Counted from the first letter of the stretch, positions 6,432 through 14,397 are shown. The stretch: 21,474 nt of DNA from Clostridiales bacterium (GCA_003516765.1 DPCD01000188.1:3381-24854), one strand, 5' to 3'. Numbers and translations: made by a program. The notes: a model not told the origin generated them from the sequence alone.

Positions 6432-6491
6432 TCCCTCCCTGAGCAGCCCCGCCTGAAAACGGGCGGGCGGACAAGGAAAGCGAGGTATTCC

Positions 6492-6743
6492 ATGAAGAAA
6501 CGATTGTTGAGCGTGCTGCTCCTGCTCGCGCTGGCGTTTACGCTCCTGCCAACTACGGCGCTGGCGGGCAACGACTTATCGAGCTTCACCGACGCAGCAA
6601 GCATTTCCTCCGATGCGCTGCCCGCGATGCAGTGGGCGGTCGCACAGGCAATTATCCGCGGTGACAACTTCCAGCTCAACCCGCAGTCCGGCGCGACCCG
6701 CGCTTCGGCGTGTGCGATGCTCCATCGCTTCTTTGTAACCTGA
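6492..6743 (+). CDS. Small secreted protein with one S-layer homology-like repeat
   Basis: An 83-residue protein. The N-terminus is a clear signal peptide: MKKR, a long leucine-rich core and ALAG as a likely cleavage site near residue 25. The rest (about residues 32-81) resembles one S-layer homology repeat: FTDAASIS, then MQWAVAQAIIRGDNFQLNPQSGATRASACAMLHRF, matching the usual pattern of WA..AI..G..F.P...ATR...A.ML.RF. SLH domains usually come in threes at the end of large surface proteins and bind pyruvylated cell-wall polymers; a lone repeat with nothing else is odd. A strong terminator follows the stop, so this is not simply a read-through start of a larger protein. It may be a remnant of a bigger surface-protein gene, a small wall-bound decoy, or an oligomerising unit. 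The RBS (GAGG, 7 nt before ATG) is moderate. Confidence 0.75.
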   Translation: MKKRLLSVLLLLALAFTLLPTTALAGNDLSSFTDAASISSDALPAMQWAVAQAIIRGDNFQLNPQSGATRASACAMLHRFFVT

Positions 6744-6751
6744 ATCTCTTC

Positions 6752-6779
6752 GGACCGGGTTTCCGATTCCTACCGGTCC
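6752..6779 (+). other. Hairpin downstream of the SLH-like gene
   Basis: GGACCGG (6752-6758) pairs with CCGGTCC (6773-6779) across a 14-nt loop, followed by TTCTT. It is a weak terminator in front of the stronger one at 6792, or a transcript-end stabiliser. Confidence 0.45.
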
Positions 6780-6791
6780 TTCTTACAAGCA

Positions 6792-6827
6792 GGGCAGACA
6801 CGAGTTTCGTGTCTGCCCGATTTTTTG
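6792..6827 (+). terminator. Strong rho-independent terminator of the SLH-like gene
   Basis: A perfect 12-bp stem starting GGGCAGACACGA with a GTT loop is followed by GATTTTTTG. It lies between the plus-strand SLH-like gene and the convergent divIVA-like gene. On the minus strand the stem is followed by a poorer T-run, so it may end the divIVA transcript only weakly. Confidence 0.88.
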
Positions 6828-6843
6828 TTCTGTATTTTTGTAA

Positions 6844-7641
6844 TTACCCGTTCGTGGGGTCGTAGTTCTTGCCGAATTGTAAGTCGGTGAACTTGATCGT
6901 CGCGCTGTCCATGCGCAGCGAATGCGTGTTCTGCTTCTGCCCGGAAACAGGGACGGGCGGCGTTTCCGGCTTGGGGTCTGCGCCGACGAGCTTTTCCATG
7001 TTCTCGGAAATCGCCTCGGCAATCGACTCCGCGCTTTCGGTCGGCATGGCGACTGCGGGCGCAATGGGCTGGGCGGGCGCTTCCGGAACAACCGGCTGGA
7101 CGGGCGCGCTCGGCTGGTCTGCCTGCCAGTCATACGGCTTTGCGCGCACAACCTTCTGCTGCGGCATCACCTGCGGGGCAGAGAGCGTCAGGTCTCTCGA
7201 CTTGAGCTTTTCCAGCAGCTCGAGATGTCCCTTGATGTCCTGCTCGATCACGTCGATGAAATTGAGCGCAGTCTTCTTCGCATCGTCGAGCCGCGTCTGC
7301 TCTTCGGCAAGCTCCTTTTTGAGATCGTCGCTCTGCGAGCGGAGCGTCGTCTCCGCGCCTGCGACAATCGTTGCGCTGCGCGACTGCGCCTCTGCAATCA
7401 TGCGGTCGCACTGCGCCTGCGCCTGCGCCATCTGCTGCTTCATCGCAGCTTCCTGCCCGCGGTACTCCTCGAGCTTTTCGACCAGGACCTTCATCTTGGA
7501 CTTGAGCACGGAGTTTTCCTTGTAGAGCATGATGTAATCTTCGGTGAGCGGTTCGAGAAAATCGTCCACCTGCTGCATATCATAGCCGCCGAAAACGGCT
7601 TTGGAGAAGGTTTGCTCCTGAATTTCCTGCGGTGTAAACAT
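6844..7641 (-). CDS. divIVA: DivIVA-domain cell-division/polarity protein
   Basis: 265 residues, start ATG 7641 behind AAAGGAG. Residues 1-55 form a DivIVA membrane-binding N-domain (MFTPQEIQEQTFSKAVFGGY, then QQVDDFL). Residues 30-150 are a long coiled coil rich in Glu, Gln, Lys and Ala. The C-terminal 100 residues are low-complexity and rich in Pro, Ala and Val, probably disordered. DivIVA family proteins bind curved membrane at septa and poles and recruit division or wall-synthesis factors. The position where Bacillus DivIVA has Arg18 is Gly here, so membrane contact may differ. It follows sepF by 21 nt, in the division cluster order typical of Firmicutes. It might equally be called a GpsB/DivIVA-family protein; the length favours DivIVA. 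Confidence 0.88.
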   Translation of the reverse strand: MFTPQEIQEQTFSKAVFGGYDMQQVDDFLEPLTEDYIMLYKENSVLKSKMKVLVEKLEEYRGQEAAMKQQMAQAQAQCDRMIAEAQSRSATIVAGAETTLRSQSDDLKKELAEEQTRLDDAKKTALNFIDVIEQDIKGHLELLEKLKSRDLTLSAPQVMPQQKVVRAKPYDWQADQPSAPVQPVVPEAPAQPIAPAVAMPTESAESIAEAISENMEKLVGADPKPETPPVPVSGQKQNTHSLRMDSATIKFTDLQFGKNYDPTNG

Positions 7642-7662
7642 ACGGTTTCTCCTTTCCGGGTA

Positions 7663-8181
7663 TTACAGGTACAGACCGTTGTTTTCCAACTCGTCGATCA
7701 GATCGCCGACAATGTCCACGTTGTAGGGCGTGATGATGTAGGTGCTGATGGCGATTTTCTTGATCTTGCCGTCGAGCGCGTAGGCGCAGCCGGACAGGAA
7801 ATCGACCAGACGGCGGGCAACGTCCTTGTTGGTCGCCTCAAGATTGAGCACGACCGCATGCTTGCTGCGCAGATGCTCGGCAATGTCGGACACGTTGTCG
7901 AACCGGTCGGGCTTGACCAGCACCACCTGCATCTGCGCCGTGGTGTGGATGTTCACGACCTTGTTGCTGCCGGGGGTGCGGCGGGTCGATGCGCCGGAAG
8001 AAGCGGACGATGTGTCGTCTGCGTCGTCGTCCAGATCGAAGCTGGGCGCGCGGCTGGGCGCGGGCGCGGAAGAAGAGCGCGAGGCGCGCGTGGGTCTTAC
8101 GTCGTCGTCAAATTCATCGAAATCGTCTTCGTCCTCGGTGTAGGGCTTCGCCAATTTCTTCAGTTCATCCATGAATCCCAT
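7663..8181 (-). CDS. sepF: SepF, FtsZ-associated septum protein
   Basis: 172 residues from ATG 8181 (GGAGG 11 nt before). The N-terminus MGFMDELKKLAKPY fits the amphipathic membrane-anchoring helix of SepF. It is followed by a very acidic stretch (about residues 16-28), a Ser/Pro/Ala-rich linker, and from about residue 80 the globular SepF core, with VVNIHTTAQMQVVLVKP, RFDNVSDIAEHLRSK, VVLNLEATNKDVARRLVDF and SGCAYALDGKIKKI. The protein polymerises, tethers FtsZ to the membrane and shapes the septum. It sits between yggS and divIVA, the classic Gram-positive order. A longer frame starting at 8259 would overlap yggS and lacks the conserved start. Confidence 0.95.
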   Translation of the reverse strand: MGFMDELKKLAKPYTEDEDDFDEFDDDVRPTRASRSSSAPAPSRAPSFDLDDDADDTSSASSGASTRRTPGSNKVVNIHTTAQMQVVLVKPDRFDNVSDIAEHLRSKHAVVLNLEATNKDVARRLVDFLSGCAYALDGKIKKIAISTYIITPYNVDIVGDLIDELENNGLYL

Positions 8182-8212
8182 AACTCTGATATCCTCCAAA
8201 TAAATCTGTCTG

Positions 8213-8917
8213 TCAGACCTTATTATAATTTCTTGCGCCAAAAATGGCGGTGCCGACACGGACGAGCGTCGCTCCCTCGCGGATGGCGTCCGGGTAGTCG
8301 CCGCTCATGCCCATCGACAGGCAGTCCATGGACACATTATCGTATTTTTTTGCACTTATGTCAACAAAAAGATTCCGCATTTCTGCAAAATATCTGCAAT
8401 TATCGCCCGGTTTTTCGCTTACGGGAGGAATTGCCATCAGCCCGTGCAGCCGCACGTGGGGATAGTCTGCCATTTCTGCCGCAATCTGGCGCGCGCCGTC
8501 GGGCGTGAAGCCGGATTTGCTTTCCTCGTTTCCGATGTTGACCTCGAGCAGAATGTCCTGCGTCACGCCAACCTTTGCCGCCTGCTTTTCGATGCACTGC
8601 AATAATTCCAGCCGGTCGACCGATTCAATCAGATCTACCACGCCGACGATGTATTTGACCTTGTTCGTCTGCAGATGCCCGATGAAATGCAGCGGCTTTC
8701 CTTCATACGCGCCCTGCGGGCGCTTTTCCTGAATTTCCTGCACGCGGTTTTCGCCGCAGCAGTCGACGCCCGCTTCAATTGCCGCGCGGACGGCAGCGGC
8801 ATCGTTCATCTTTGTCGCCGCGCACAGGCGAATCTCCGAAGGGTCGCGCCCTGCCTGCCGTGCGGCTTCCGCCATGGTTTCGCGGATGACCCGGATATTT
8901 TCTGCAATGGTACTCAT
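8213..8917 (-). CDS. yggS: YggS/PLPBP-family pyridoxal phosphate homeostasis protein
   Basis: 234 residues, the normal length for the family. It has the alanine racemase-like TIM-barrel sequence with PLP lysine K36 in AATKMND, then CGENRVQE, HFIGHLQTNKVKYI, IESVDRLEL, LLEVNIGNEESKSG, GLMAIPP, and near the end CLSMGMSGDYPDAIREGATLVRVGTAIFG. These proteins bind PLP but have no known catalysis; they buffer vitamin B6 and amino-acid pools. The ATG at 8917 overlaps the stop of the HlyD-like gene (ATGA), and sepF begins 31 nt after its stop, so it is in the middle of one transcript. Confidence 0.96.
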   Translation of the reverse strand: MSTIAENIRVIRETMAEAARQAGRDPSEIRLCAATKMNDAAAVRAAIEAGVDCCGENRVQEIQEKRPQGAYEGKPLHFIGHLQTNKVKYIVGVVDLIESVDRLELLQCIEKQAAKVGVTQDILLEVNIGNEESKSGFTPDGARQIAAEMADYPHVRLHGLMAIPPVSEKPGDNCRYFAEMRNLFVDISAKKYDNVSMDCLSMGMSGDYPDAIREGATLVRVGTAIFGARNYNKV

Positions 8918-10128
8918 TTGCCCACAACCTTTCCGTCATATAGATTCTTTGCGTGAATGATGACCTCGTCGCCCGGCCAGAGGTTGGCGGTGGAGGTCTT
9001 ATCAAGCTCGACGACATAGCTCTCGCCGTTGTCGTGGAGGATGGTGATCGGTTTCCAGCGCGCCGTCGCGCCTTCGAGCACATAGACGCCGGTCTGCCCG
9101 CCGTCTTCGACACGAACCGCGTCCTTGGGCACACGAAGCCCCTGATAGGAGTTGAAGACCACGTCTGCCGACTGCTGGCGCAGCAGCGTCACGTTCTGTA
9201 TATACTGATTGCAGGAAAGCACAAGCAGCCGGTAGCCCGCTTCATTGTTTCCCACGCGCTCGACGGTCATGTCCATCTGATCATACACGTCGCGCGCGAA
9301 CAGAAGCTGCACGCTTGCGCCCTCCTTGACGCCCTTGAGTTCGCTTGCCGGAAGCGTCGTGACATAATACCACGTGGTGCCGCGGATGAGCTTTCCGATC
9401 GCGTTTTCCGGAACGGACTCGGGCGTAACGGCGTTGTAGTCCTGCGCGGTCATGGTCTGCAGCTTCTCCGGTGTCAGGACGCTTTCATATCCGTCTGCCA
9501 CGCCGGAGTAGGTTCCGGCGTGGTCGGCGGTGATGGCACGGGTGTCGGTCGCCGCTTGAGCTTGCAGGCGGGTCAGCTCGTCCTGTACGGTTTCCAATTG
9601 CGTATGGATGGTCTCACTGTCTGTGTCGTTGGTCAGCCGGCGCAGCACCAGCCCCTTGAGCTCGGGGGATAAATCCTGTGCGGAGTTCATGTCGCGCCGC
9701 GCGGTGAATTTTGCAAGCGAGAGCAGATCGCTTGCGATTTCCTCATCCAGCGCCGCCTGATCGGCAAGGCTCGACGAGGCGCTGTAGGCGTATTGCAGCT
9801 GCGTCAGCTGCTCCTGCAGAGCCTGGATTCGTGTCTGCCGCTGCTGCGCGCCGTCGGTCAGATAGCCGGTGGCGACCGCCTCGTTTGCGGATACATGCGC
9901 GCCCTCGGCGCAGGTGATGACGGTGATGTCATAGGCGGAGGTCAGAACCTCCTCGTCGCGCACAAGAAAGCCTGTCGTGTAGCAGCCCGCGCCTGCCTCG
10001 TATTCAATGACACTTGCTGTGGTCAGCGGCTCTGTGAGCGAGGAAACCACGTTGTAGCCGAAATAGGCGGCGATGGCAGCGATGAAAATCCAGAGAATGA
10101 CGGTGGTGTAGTGTTTGCCCTGCTTCAT
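8914..10128 (-). CDS. HlyD-like membrane-anchored adaptor protein
   Basis: 404 residues, start ATG 10128 behind AAAGGAG. One membrane segment spans about residues 8-30. After it come a short beta region, a Gln/Leu-rich coiled coil (about 95-125 and again around 175-195) and a C-terminal beta-rich part ending in WPGDEVIIHAKNLYDGKVVGK, the lipoyl/barrel-sandwich layout of HlyD-type periplasmic adaptor proteins. Such proteins usually bridge an inner-membrane exporter and an outer-membrane channel; in a Gram-positive they can only act outside the membrane, perhaps with an exporter or in wall assembly. No transporter is next to it; instead it heads the yggS-sepF-divIVA group. The division link is inferred from position only. 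Confidence 0.75.
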   Translation of the reverse strand: MKQGKHYTTVILWIFIAAIAAYFGYNVVSSLTEPLTTASVIEYEAGAGCYTTGFLVRDEEVLTSAYDITVITCAEGAHVSANEAVATGYLTDGAQQRQTRIQALQEQLTQLQYAYSASSSLADQAALDEEIASDLLSLAKFTARRDMNSAQDLSPELKGLVLRRLTNDTDSETIHTQLETVQDELTRLQAQAATDTRAITADHAGTYSGVADGYESVLTPEKLQTMTAQDYNAVTPESVPENAIGKLIRGTTWYYVTTLPASELKGVKEGASVQLLFARDVYDQMDMTVERVGNNEAGYRLLVLSCNQYIQNVTLLRQQSADVVFNSYQGLRVPKDAVRVEDGGQTGVYVLEGATARWKPITILHDNGESYVVELDKTSTANLWPGDEVIIHAKNLYDGKVVGK

Positions 10129-10150
10129 GGAAACTCCTTTCCACCAGAAG

Positions 10151-10229
10151 GAAAGAAAAACTTTAGCAGCAACGAGCCTTTCGACAAGAAGCCTCGGCGG
10201 ATCTTTTCCGCTAAGGCTGCGCTGTTGCT
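10151..10229 (-). terminator. Terminator after hfq
   Basis: On the minus strand, positions 10229-10213 and 10180-10165 form an imperfect long stem (AGCCTT pairs with AAGGCT, and GCAAC with GTTGC). An inner hairpin GCGGA/TCCGC lies within it, and it is followed by GTTTTTCTTT. It separates the hfq operon from the HlyD-like gene, which would then need its own promoter; I could not identify a convincing one. Confidence 0.6.
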
Positions 10230-10461
10230 ATTGCAACTCCTCCTGGCTCAGGCGCAGCGGCACCGACGGCGTGATGGTCGAGACCGCGTGTTTGTAGATC
10301 ATTTGCTGCCTGCCTTCGGAAAACAGCACAATGACGAATGGATCAAAGCCCGTAATCACGCCGCGCATCTGAAAGCCGTTGACCAGAAAGACGGTCAGCG
10401 GCGTGCGCTCTCTGCGCGCCTGATTGAGAAATACATCCTGATAAGTTTCGGTACGTTGCAT
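10228..10461 (-). CDS. hfq: RNA chaperone Hfq
   Basis: 77 residues, the usual compact length in Clostridia. The Sm1 region includes NGFQMRGVITGFDPFVIVL, with the conserved F-D-P-F turn. The Sm2 region has Y56-K57-H58 in YKHAVSTI, the YKHA signature of Hfq. Q8 and D9 of the uridine-binding proximal face are also present. It forms a hexamer that binds small RNAs and mRNAs; its weight in Firmicutes sRNA regulation varies. It follows miaA by 75 nt, an arrangement found in many bacteria, and has the RBS AAGGAG at 8 nt. Confidence 0.97.
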   Translation of the reverse strand: MQRTETYQDVFLNQARRERTPLTVFLVNGFQMRGVITGFDPFVIVLFSEGRQQMIYKHAVSTITPSVPLRLSQEELQ

Positions 10462-10536
10462 AGGTATGTCTCCTTCTTTTTCGGAAGCATCGGGGCTCCC
10501 TTTTTATTTTTGGATACCCATATCGTACCATTTTTC

Positions 10537-11469
10537 TTACGCGAAAAAAGGAATATACGCGCACGCCTGCCGGAAAACGGCTGCAAAATCCGGCTCGCGC
10601 GGCTGCAGAATCCAATGAATCTGCTCGTTGCGGCGCAGCCAGGTGAGCTGGCGCTTGGCATAGTTGCGCGAACGCTGCTGCACCAGCGCCGTCGCGGCAT
10701 GGACATCGCCGCCCGCTGTCAGGCAGTCGACGTATTCCTTGTAGCCGATTGCCTGCATGGCGGTCGCCGCCGGGGAAATGCCGGAGGCAAGCAGCGCACG
10801 GATTTCGTCCAGCAGTCCGTCCTGCAGCATGCGCTCGACGCGCAGGTCGATGCGGTCATATAAATCCTGCCGGTTTTCAAAGCTTAAGCCAATCCACACC
10901 GCCTCGTGCTTCGGCGGCAGAAGCTTTGTTTTCCGGTTGTGTTCAGAAATTGTTTCGCCGGTTTCCAGATAGACCTCCAGCGCCCGGATAATCCGCCGTT
11001 TATCCGACGGGTGAAGCCGCGCGCCCGCTTCGGGGTCAACCTCTTTGAGGCGCGCAAGAAGGGGCTCGATGCCCGATTGACGCGCCTTCGCTTCCAGCGT
11101 TTCGCGCATGCCGGTCGAAGGGCAGGGGGCAAAGCTGCGCCCGAGCAGCAGGCTGTCGGCATAAAGCCCCGTTCCGCCGCACACGACGCAGGTTTTCCCG
11201 CGCGACAAAATATCCTGCAGCACCGGCTCTGCCAGCTCGACGTATTTTCCGACGGAAAAATCCTCGCCGGGGTCTGCGACGCCGATCATATGGTGCACCA
11301 CGCCCTGCATTTCCTCCAGCGTCGGCGCGGCGGTGCCGATTGCCATGCCGCGGTAGATCTGCATGGAGTCGCAGGACAGCACCTCGCCGTCATATGCTTT
11401 TGCCAGCTCGACCGCGAGCCTTGTCTTGCCGGACGCGGTCGGACCCGCGACGCAGATGATTTTTTCCAC
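10537..11469 (-). CDS. miaA: tRNA dimethylallyltransferase MiaA
   Basis: 310 residues from a GTG start at 11469 (GGAGG 10 nt before). It transfers a dimethylallyl group to N6 of A37 in tRNAs reading UNN codons. The P-loop GPTASGKT is at 9-16, followed by CDSMQIYRGMAIGTAAP (prenyl-acceptor and tRNA recognition segment), VVHHMIG, CGGTGLYADSLL, RRIIRALEVY and AMQAIGYKE, then the C-terminal QQRSRNYAKRQLTWLRR. The product is the substrate for MiaB, encoded at the head of the same gene cluster. It lies between mutL (35-nt gap) and hfq. Confidence 0.97.
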   Translation of the reverse strand: MEKIICVAGPTASGKTRLAVELAKAYDGEVLSCDSMQIYRGMAIGTAAPTLEEMQGVVHHMIGVADPGEDFSVGKYVELAEPVLQDILSRGKTCVVCGGTGLYADSLLLGRSFAPCPSTGMRETLEAKARQSGIEPLLARLKEVDPEAGARLHPSDKRRIIRALEVYLETGETISEHNRKTKLLPPKHEAVWIGLSFENRQDLYDRIDLRVERMLQDGLLDEIRALLASGISPAATAMQAIGYKEYVDCLTAGGDVHAATALVQQRSRNYAKRQLTWLRRNEQIHWILQPREPDFAAVFRQACAYIPFFA

Positions 11470-11504
11470 GGATCTGCCGCCTCCTTGAAAAGTAGAAATC
11501 GAAA

Positions 11505-13502
11505 TCAGGTGCGCTTGAACTGCTTTTCCAGTTCCTTTCGGGTCAGCTCAATGCACACGGGACGCCCATGCGGGCAGTATTTGATGTCGTCGCGGGACAA
11601 AACCTCGCGCACCAGCGCCTCGCGCTCTTTGGGTTCGGTGTGCCAGCCTGCCTTGATTGCCGCCTTGCACGCCATGGTGTGCAGCAAATTGTCGCGCAGG
11701 TCAGATTCCGACGGGCGCTTGCCGGTGAGCAGGTCCTCCGCGAACGCTTCCAGCGCCGCGCAGGCATCGTCCGGCGAAAGGTCTGCCGGGACCTGACGCA
11801 GCACAAGCTGCCAATCCGAAAACTCCGACACATCGAAGCCGAGCGACTGCAGAAGCGGCAGATTTTCCAGCACTGCCTGCGCCTCCGGCTTGGTTAACTG
11901 CACCGGCACGGGCTGCAGCAGAAGCTGCGGCATGACGGGGTGGGTTTCGGACTTTAATTTCTCAAACAGTACACGCTCGTGCGCGGCGTGCTTGTCGATG
12001 AGCAGCAGGCTCTCGCCCTGCTCGACCAGAATGTAGGTGTCCATCGTCTCGCCGATGACGCGGAAAGAGACCTCCTGCATGGAAAGCGTCTGCTGTGCGG
12101 GCGCTTCCGGCGGAAGCTGCGCGGGTTCCGGCTCCGCCTGCTTTTCAGACGGGCAGACCTCGACCGGGCGCTCCTCGCGCAGCAGCGGCAGCGTCACGGG
12201 AATGTGTTCTTCCGGCTCCGTGGGAGCTGCCGGCACCGGCGGTTTTTCCGGCGCGGCGTTTCGCGCGGGAACCTGCACCGGGGAGGCAAGCGCGGCGGAT
12301 AAATACGACGGCTCGTCGACAAAGACCGAAACGGGCTTTGCTGCCGGGCGGATGACCTGAGAGAAGGGATTGACCTCGGGCGCGCTTGCCGTGCGGCGGA
12401 ATTCTTCTGCCGGCATAGTCCGGAACGCATCCTGCTTGGAAGCGCTGCCGCCGGACGAAAGGCTCTGCGCGATGGCGTCGTGCTTCGATGTGGGCAGCTG
12501 GACAGCAGGTCTGCCGGGCGCTTTGTTGAGCGCTGACAGAACCGCATAGTGGACCGCGTCGAACGCGCCGCGCTCAGATAAAAATTTGACCTCGGTCTTT
12601 GCCGGGTGAACGTTCACATCCACCGCCTGCACCGGAAGGTCCAGCTCCAGCACGCACGCGGGAAAGCGCCCGACCATGAGCTGATTCTTATACGCCTGCT
12701 CCAGCGCAGACGAGAGAAGCTTCGATTTGATAAACCGGGAATTGACGAAAAAATACTGATACGAGCGGTTGCCGCGCGTGCAGGTGGGCTTGGTGACAAA
12801 GCCGCGCACCGTGAACTGCTCCCAGTTGCCGTTGACCTCGACCATGCTGTTAGACAGCTCCCTGCCGAAGACGGTGTAGATGGCGCTCATGCGGTCGCCG
12901 GAGCCGGAGGTGGAGAGCTGCTCGGCGCCGTCCTTTAAAAACTGGAAGGCAATTTCCGGGTGCGACAGCGCCTGCTGCTGCACGGCAAGAAACACGGCGG
13001 ACGCCTCCGCCTGGTCGGATTTCATGAACTTCATGCGCGCGGGGGTGTTATAAAACAGGTCGCGCACCAGAATCGTCGTGCCCTCCGGGCAGCCTGCGGG
13101 CGCTTCCTGCGTGACCTGCCCTGTGTCCAGATGCAGGCTCACGCCGGGGCTGTCTTCCGCCTTGGTCAGAAGATCAATCCGGCTGACCGCCGAAATGGCG
13201 GCGAGCGCTTCGCCGCGGAAGCCGAGCGTCGAGATGGCGGCAAGGTCGTCTTTGCTGCGGATTTTGCTGGTCGCGTGACGCAGAAACGCCGTGCGCGCGT
13301 CCTCGGGCGCCATGCCGCAGCCGTTGTCGGAAATGCGGATGAAGGTCATACCGCCGTTCTGGATTTCGATGGTGACGCGCGTTGCGCCCGCGTCAATGGC
13401 GTTTTCCACCAGTTCCTTGACGACGGAGGCGGGGCGTTCAACGACCTCGCCTGCGGCAATCAGGTCCGCAACGTGGGAGCTGAGCTGGACAATTTTCGGC
13501 AT
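11505..13502 (-). CDS. mutL: DNA mismatch repair protein MutL
   Basis: 665 residues, start ATG 13502 behind AAAGGAGG. The N-terminal GHL ATPase has ELVENAIDAGAT, ISDNGCGM, TLGFRGEALAAISAV and GTTILVRDLFYNTPARMKF; the transducer domain has VDVNVHPAKTEVKF. A Pro/Ala/Glu-rich linker spans about residues 345-470. The C-terminal endonuclease/dimerisation domain has DKHAAHE at 503-509, ACKAAIKAG near 611 and CPHGRP at 643-648. These are the metal-site motifs of nicking MutL proteins, found in organisms without MutH, although the first motif reads DKHA rather than DQHA. It works with the MutS encoded upstream in the same cluster. The CPBP protease gene lies 12 nt upstream. Confidence 0.97.
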   Translation of the reverse strand: MPKIVQLSSHVADLIAAGEVVERPASVVKELVENAIDAGATRVTIEIQNGGMTFIRISDNGCGMAPEDARTAFLRHATSKIRSKDDLAAISTLGFRGEALAAISAVSRIDLLTKAEDSPGVSLHLDTGQVTQEAPAGCPEGTTILVRDLFYNTPARMKFMKSDQAEASAVFLAVQQQALSHPEIAFQFLKDGAEQLSTSGSGDRMSAIYTVFGRELSNSMVEVNGNWEQFTVRGFVTKPTCTRGNRSYQYFFVNSRFIKSKLLSSALEQAYKNQLMVGRFPACVLELDLPVQAVDVNVHPAKTEVKFLSERGAFDAVHYAVLSALNKAPGRPAVQLPTSKHDAIAQSLSSGGSASKQDAFRTMPAEEFRRTASAPEVNPFSQVIRPAAKPVSVFVDEPSYLSAALASPVQVPARNAAPEKPPVPAAPTEPEEHIPVTLPLLREERPVEVCPSEKQAEPEPAQLPPEAPAQQTLSMQEVSFRVIGETMDTYILVEQGESLLLIDKHAAHERVLFEKLKSETHPVMPQLLLQPVPVQLTKPEAQAVLENLPLLQSLGFDVSEFSDWQLVLRQVPADLSPDDACAALEAFAEDLLTGKRPSESDLRDNLLHTMACKAAIKAGWHTEPKEREALVREVLSRDDIKYCPHGRPVCIELTRKELEKQFKRT

Positions 13503-13514
13503 GGAAACCTCCTT

Positions 13515-14213
13515 TTACAGGTTCAGAAGACCAAAGGACATGGCGTTGATCAGCGCGTGCAGCGTAATGGGAGCCCAGATGGTGCCGGCTTTTTCATAGA
13601 CCCACGCCAGCGCGACAGACGCCGGAATATATGGCAGACAGCTGAGCAGGATGGACAAAAACGGATGGAGCCCAAAATACTGCCAGTTGTGCATGAGCGT
13701 AAAAAGCAGCGCCGAGACGATGTAGGCAAGCACGCGCGACGCCGGGCGGATGGTCCCAAAGACCACGCCGCGCACAAGCGTCTCTTCGATTACCGGCGCA
13801 AAGACGACGCTCACGGCGAGCATCACATACCGGTTTTCAAAAATCAGATCGTTCAGCGTCTCATTATTATAAATGGTAAACTGCCCGGCAAGCAGCCGCT
13901 CGAGCGCCTGAATTGCCCACGTGCCCGCGTAATACAGGACAAAGCCCAGAATCAGCGCCTGCACGAAGTTCCAGAAGCCGGAGCCGAAGAACCGCTGCAG
14001 CAAAAAATTGCGGAAGACGAGCAGCACGAACAGCAGGTTGATCGAGAAATAGACGATGTTGATCGTCAGCGCCGAGAGACTCAGGTGCAGCAGCGCCGCG
14101 GCATATTGAATGCCGGCGCTCAGCAGCACCAGATAAAACGGCAGGTAGCACCAGCCGGCAATTGCCTCTGCGCGCGAAAGCCCGCGCCCGAGCGAATAAT
14201 AGGATTTTGCCAT
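13515..14213 (-). CDS. CPBP-family (CAAX-type) intramembrane metalloprotease
   Basis: 232 residues from ATG 14213 behind AAAGGAG; longer in-frame starts read into the intergenic repeat. It has about eight hydrophobic segments. The family's three motifs are present: EETLVRG (the EExxxR motif, near residue 145), FTLMH (FxxxH, near 174) and HALIN (HxxxN/D, near 222); the glutamates and histidines would bind zinc. Members include CAAX prenyl endopeptidase relatives and bacterial proteins linked to bacteriocin immunity or surface-protein processing. The substrate cannot be inferred. Its place between mutS and mutL is probably an insertion into the mutSL pair rather than a repair function. Confidence 0.88.
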   Translation of the reverse strand: MAKSYYSLGRGLSRAEAIAGWCYLPFYLVLLSAGIQYAAALLHLSLSALTINIVYFSINLLFVLLVFRNFLLQRFFGSGFWNFVQALILGFVLYYAGTWAIQALERLLAGQFTIYNNETLNDLIFENRYVMLAVSVVFAPVIEETLVRGVVFGTIRPASRVLAYIVSALLFTLMHNWQYFGLHPFLSILLSCLPYIPASVALAWVYEKAGTIWAPITLHALINAMSFGLLNL

Positions 14214-14265
14214 GGACGGCGCTCCTTTCATAATGGGAAACTCGGATGAAACAACCGAGCGTATT

Positions 14266-14359
14266 CGGCGAGAGATTTTGGCACAAGGCAAGGTTGAAAA
14301 GTGAAGGAATACTTTGTGTATTTCGAGCTTTCCAACCGCGGCGTTGGACCAAAAGATCC
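14266..14359 (-). repeat. Diverged copy of the core of the MITE-like element
   Basis: On the minus strand this gap carries GGATCTTTT, then 35 nt from its first base GAAATAC...AGTATTCC, then CTTGC...AAAAT...CTCGC. The element at 6208-6298 on the plus strand has GGACCTTTT, GAAATAC...AGTATTCC at the same 35-nt offset, and CTTGC...AAAAT...CTCGC shifted by a single base. Identity is high in these blocks and low between them. No terminal inverted repeats are visible here. It fills most of the 184-nt gap between mutS and the protease gene. Confidence 0.45.
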
Positions 14360-14397
14360 GGCGAAGACCGAAGGGCGTTTCATCGGAGGGTCCCTGG

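Noticed and set aside
6922..8508. Plus-strand reading frame opposite divIVA, sepF and yggS
   Set aside because: Antisense to three recognised genes, low complexity and no family features.
11505..13502. MutL endonuclease motif reading DKHA instead of DQHA as a loss of function
   Set aside because: The other metal-site motifs (ACKAAIKAG, CPHGRP) are intact and this substitution seems tolerated in clostridial MutL proteins, so I do not regard it as inactivating.
12960..14249. Plus-strand reading frame opposite mutL and the CPBP protease
   Set aside because: Charged, repetitive antisense translation of recognised genes.
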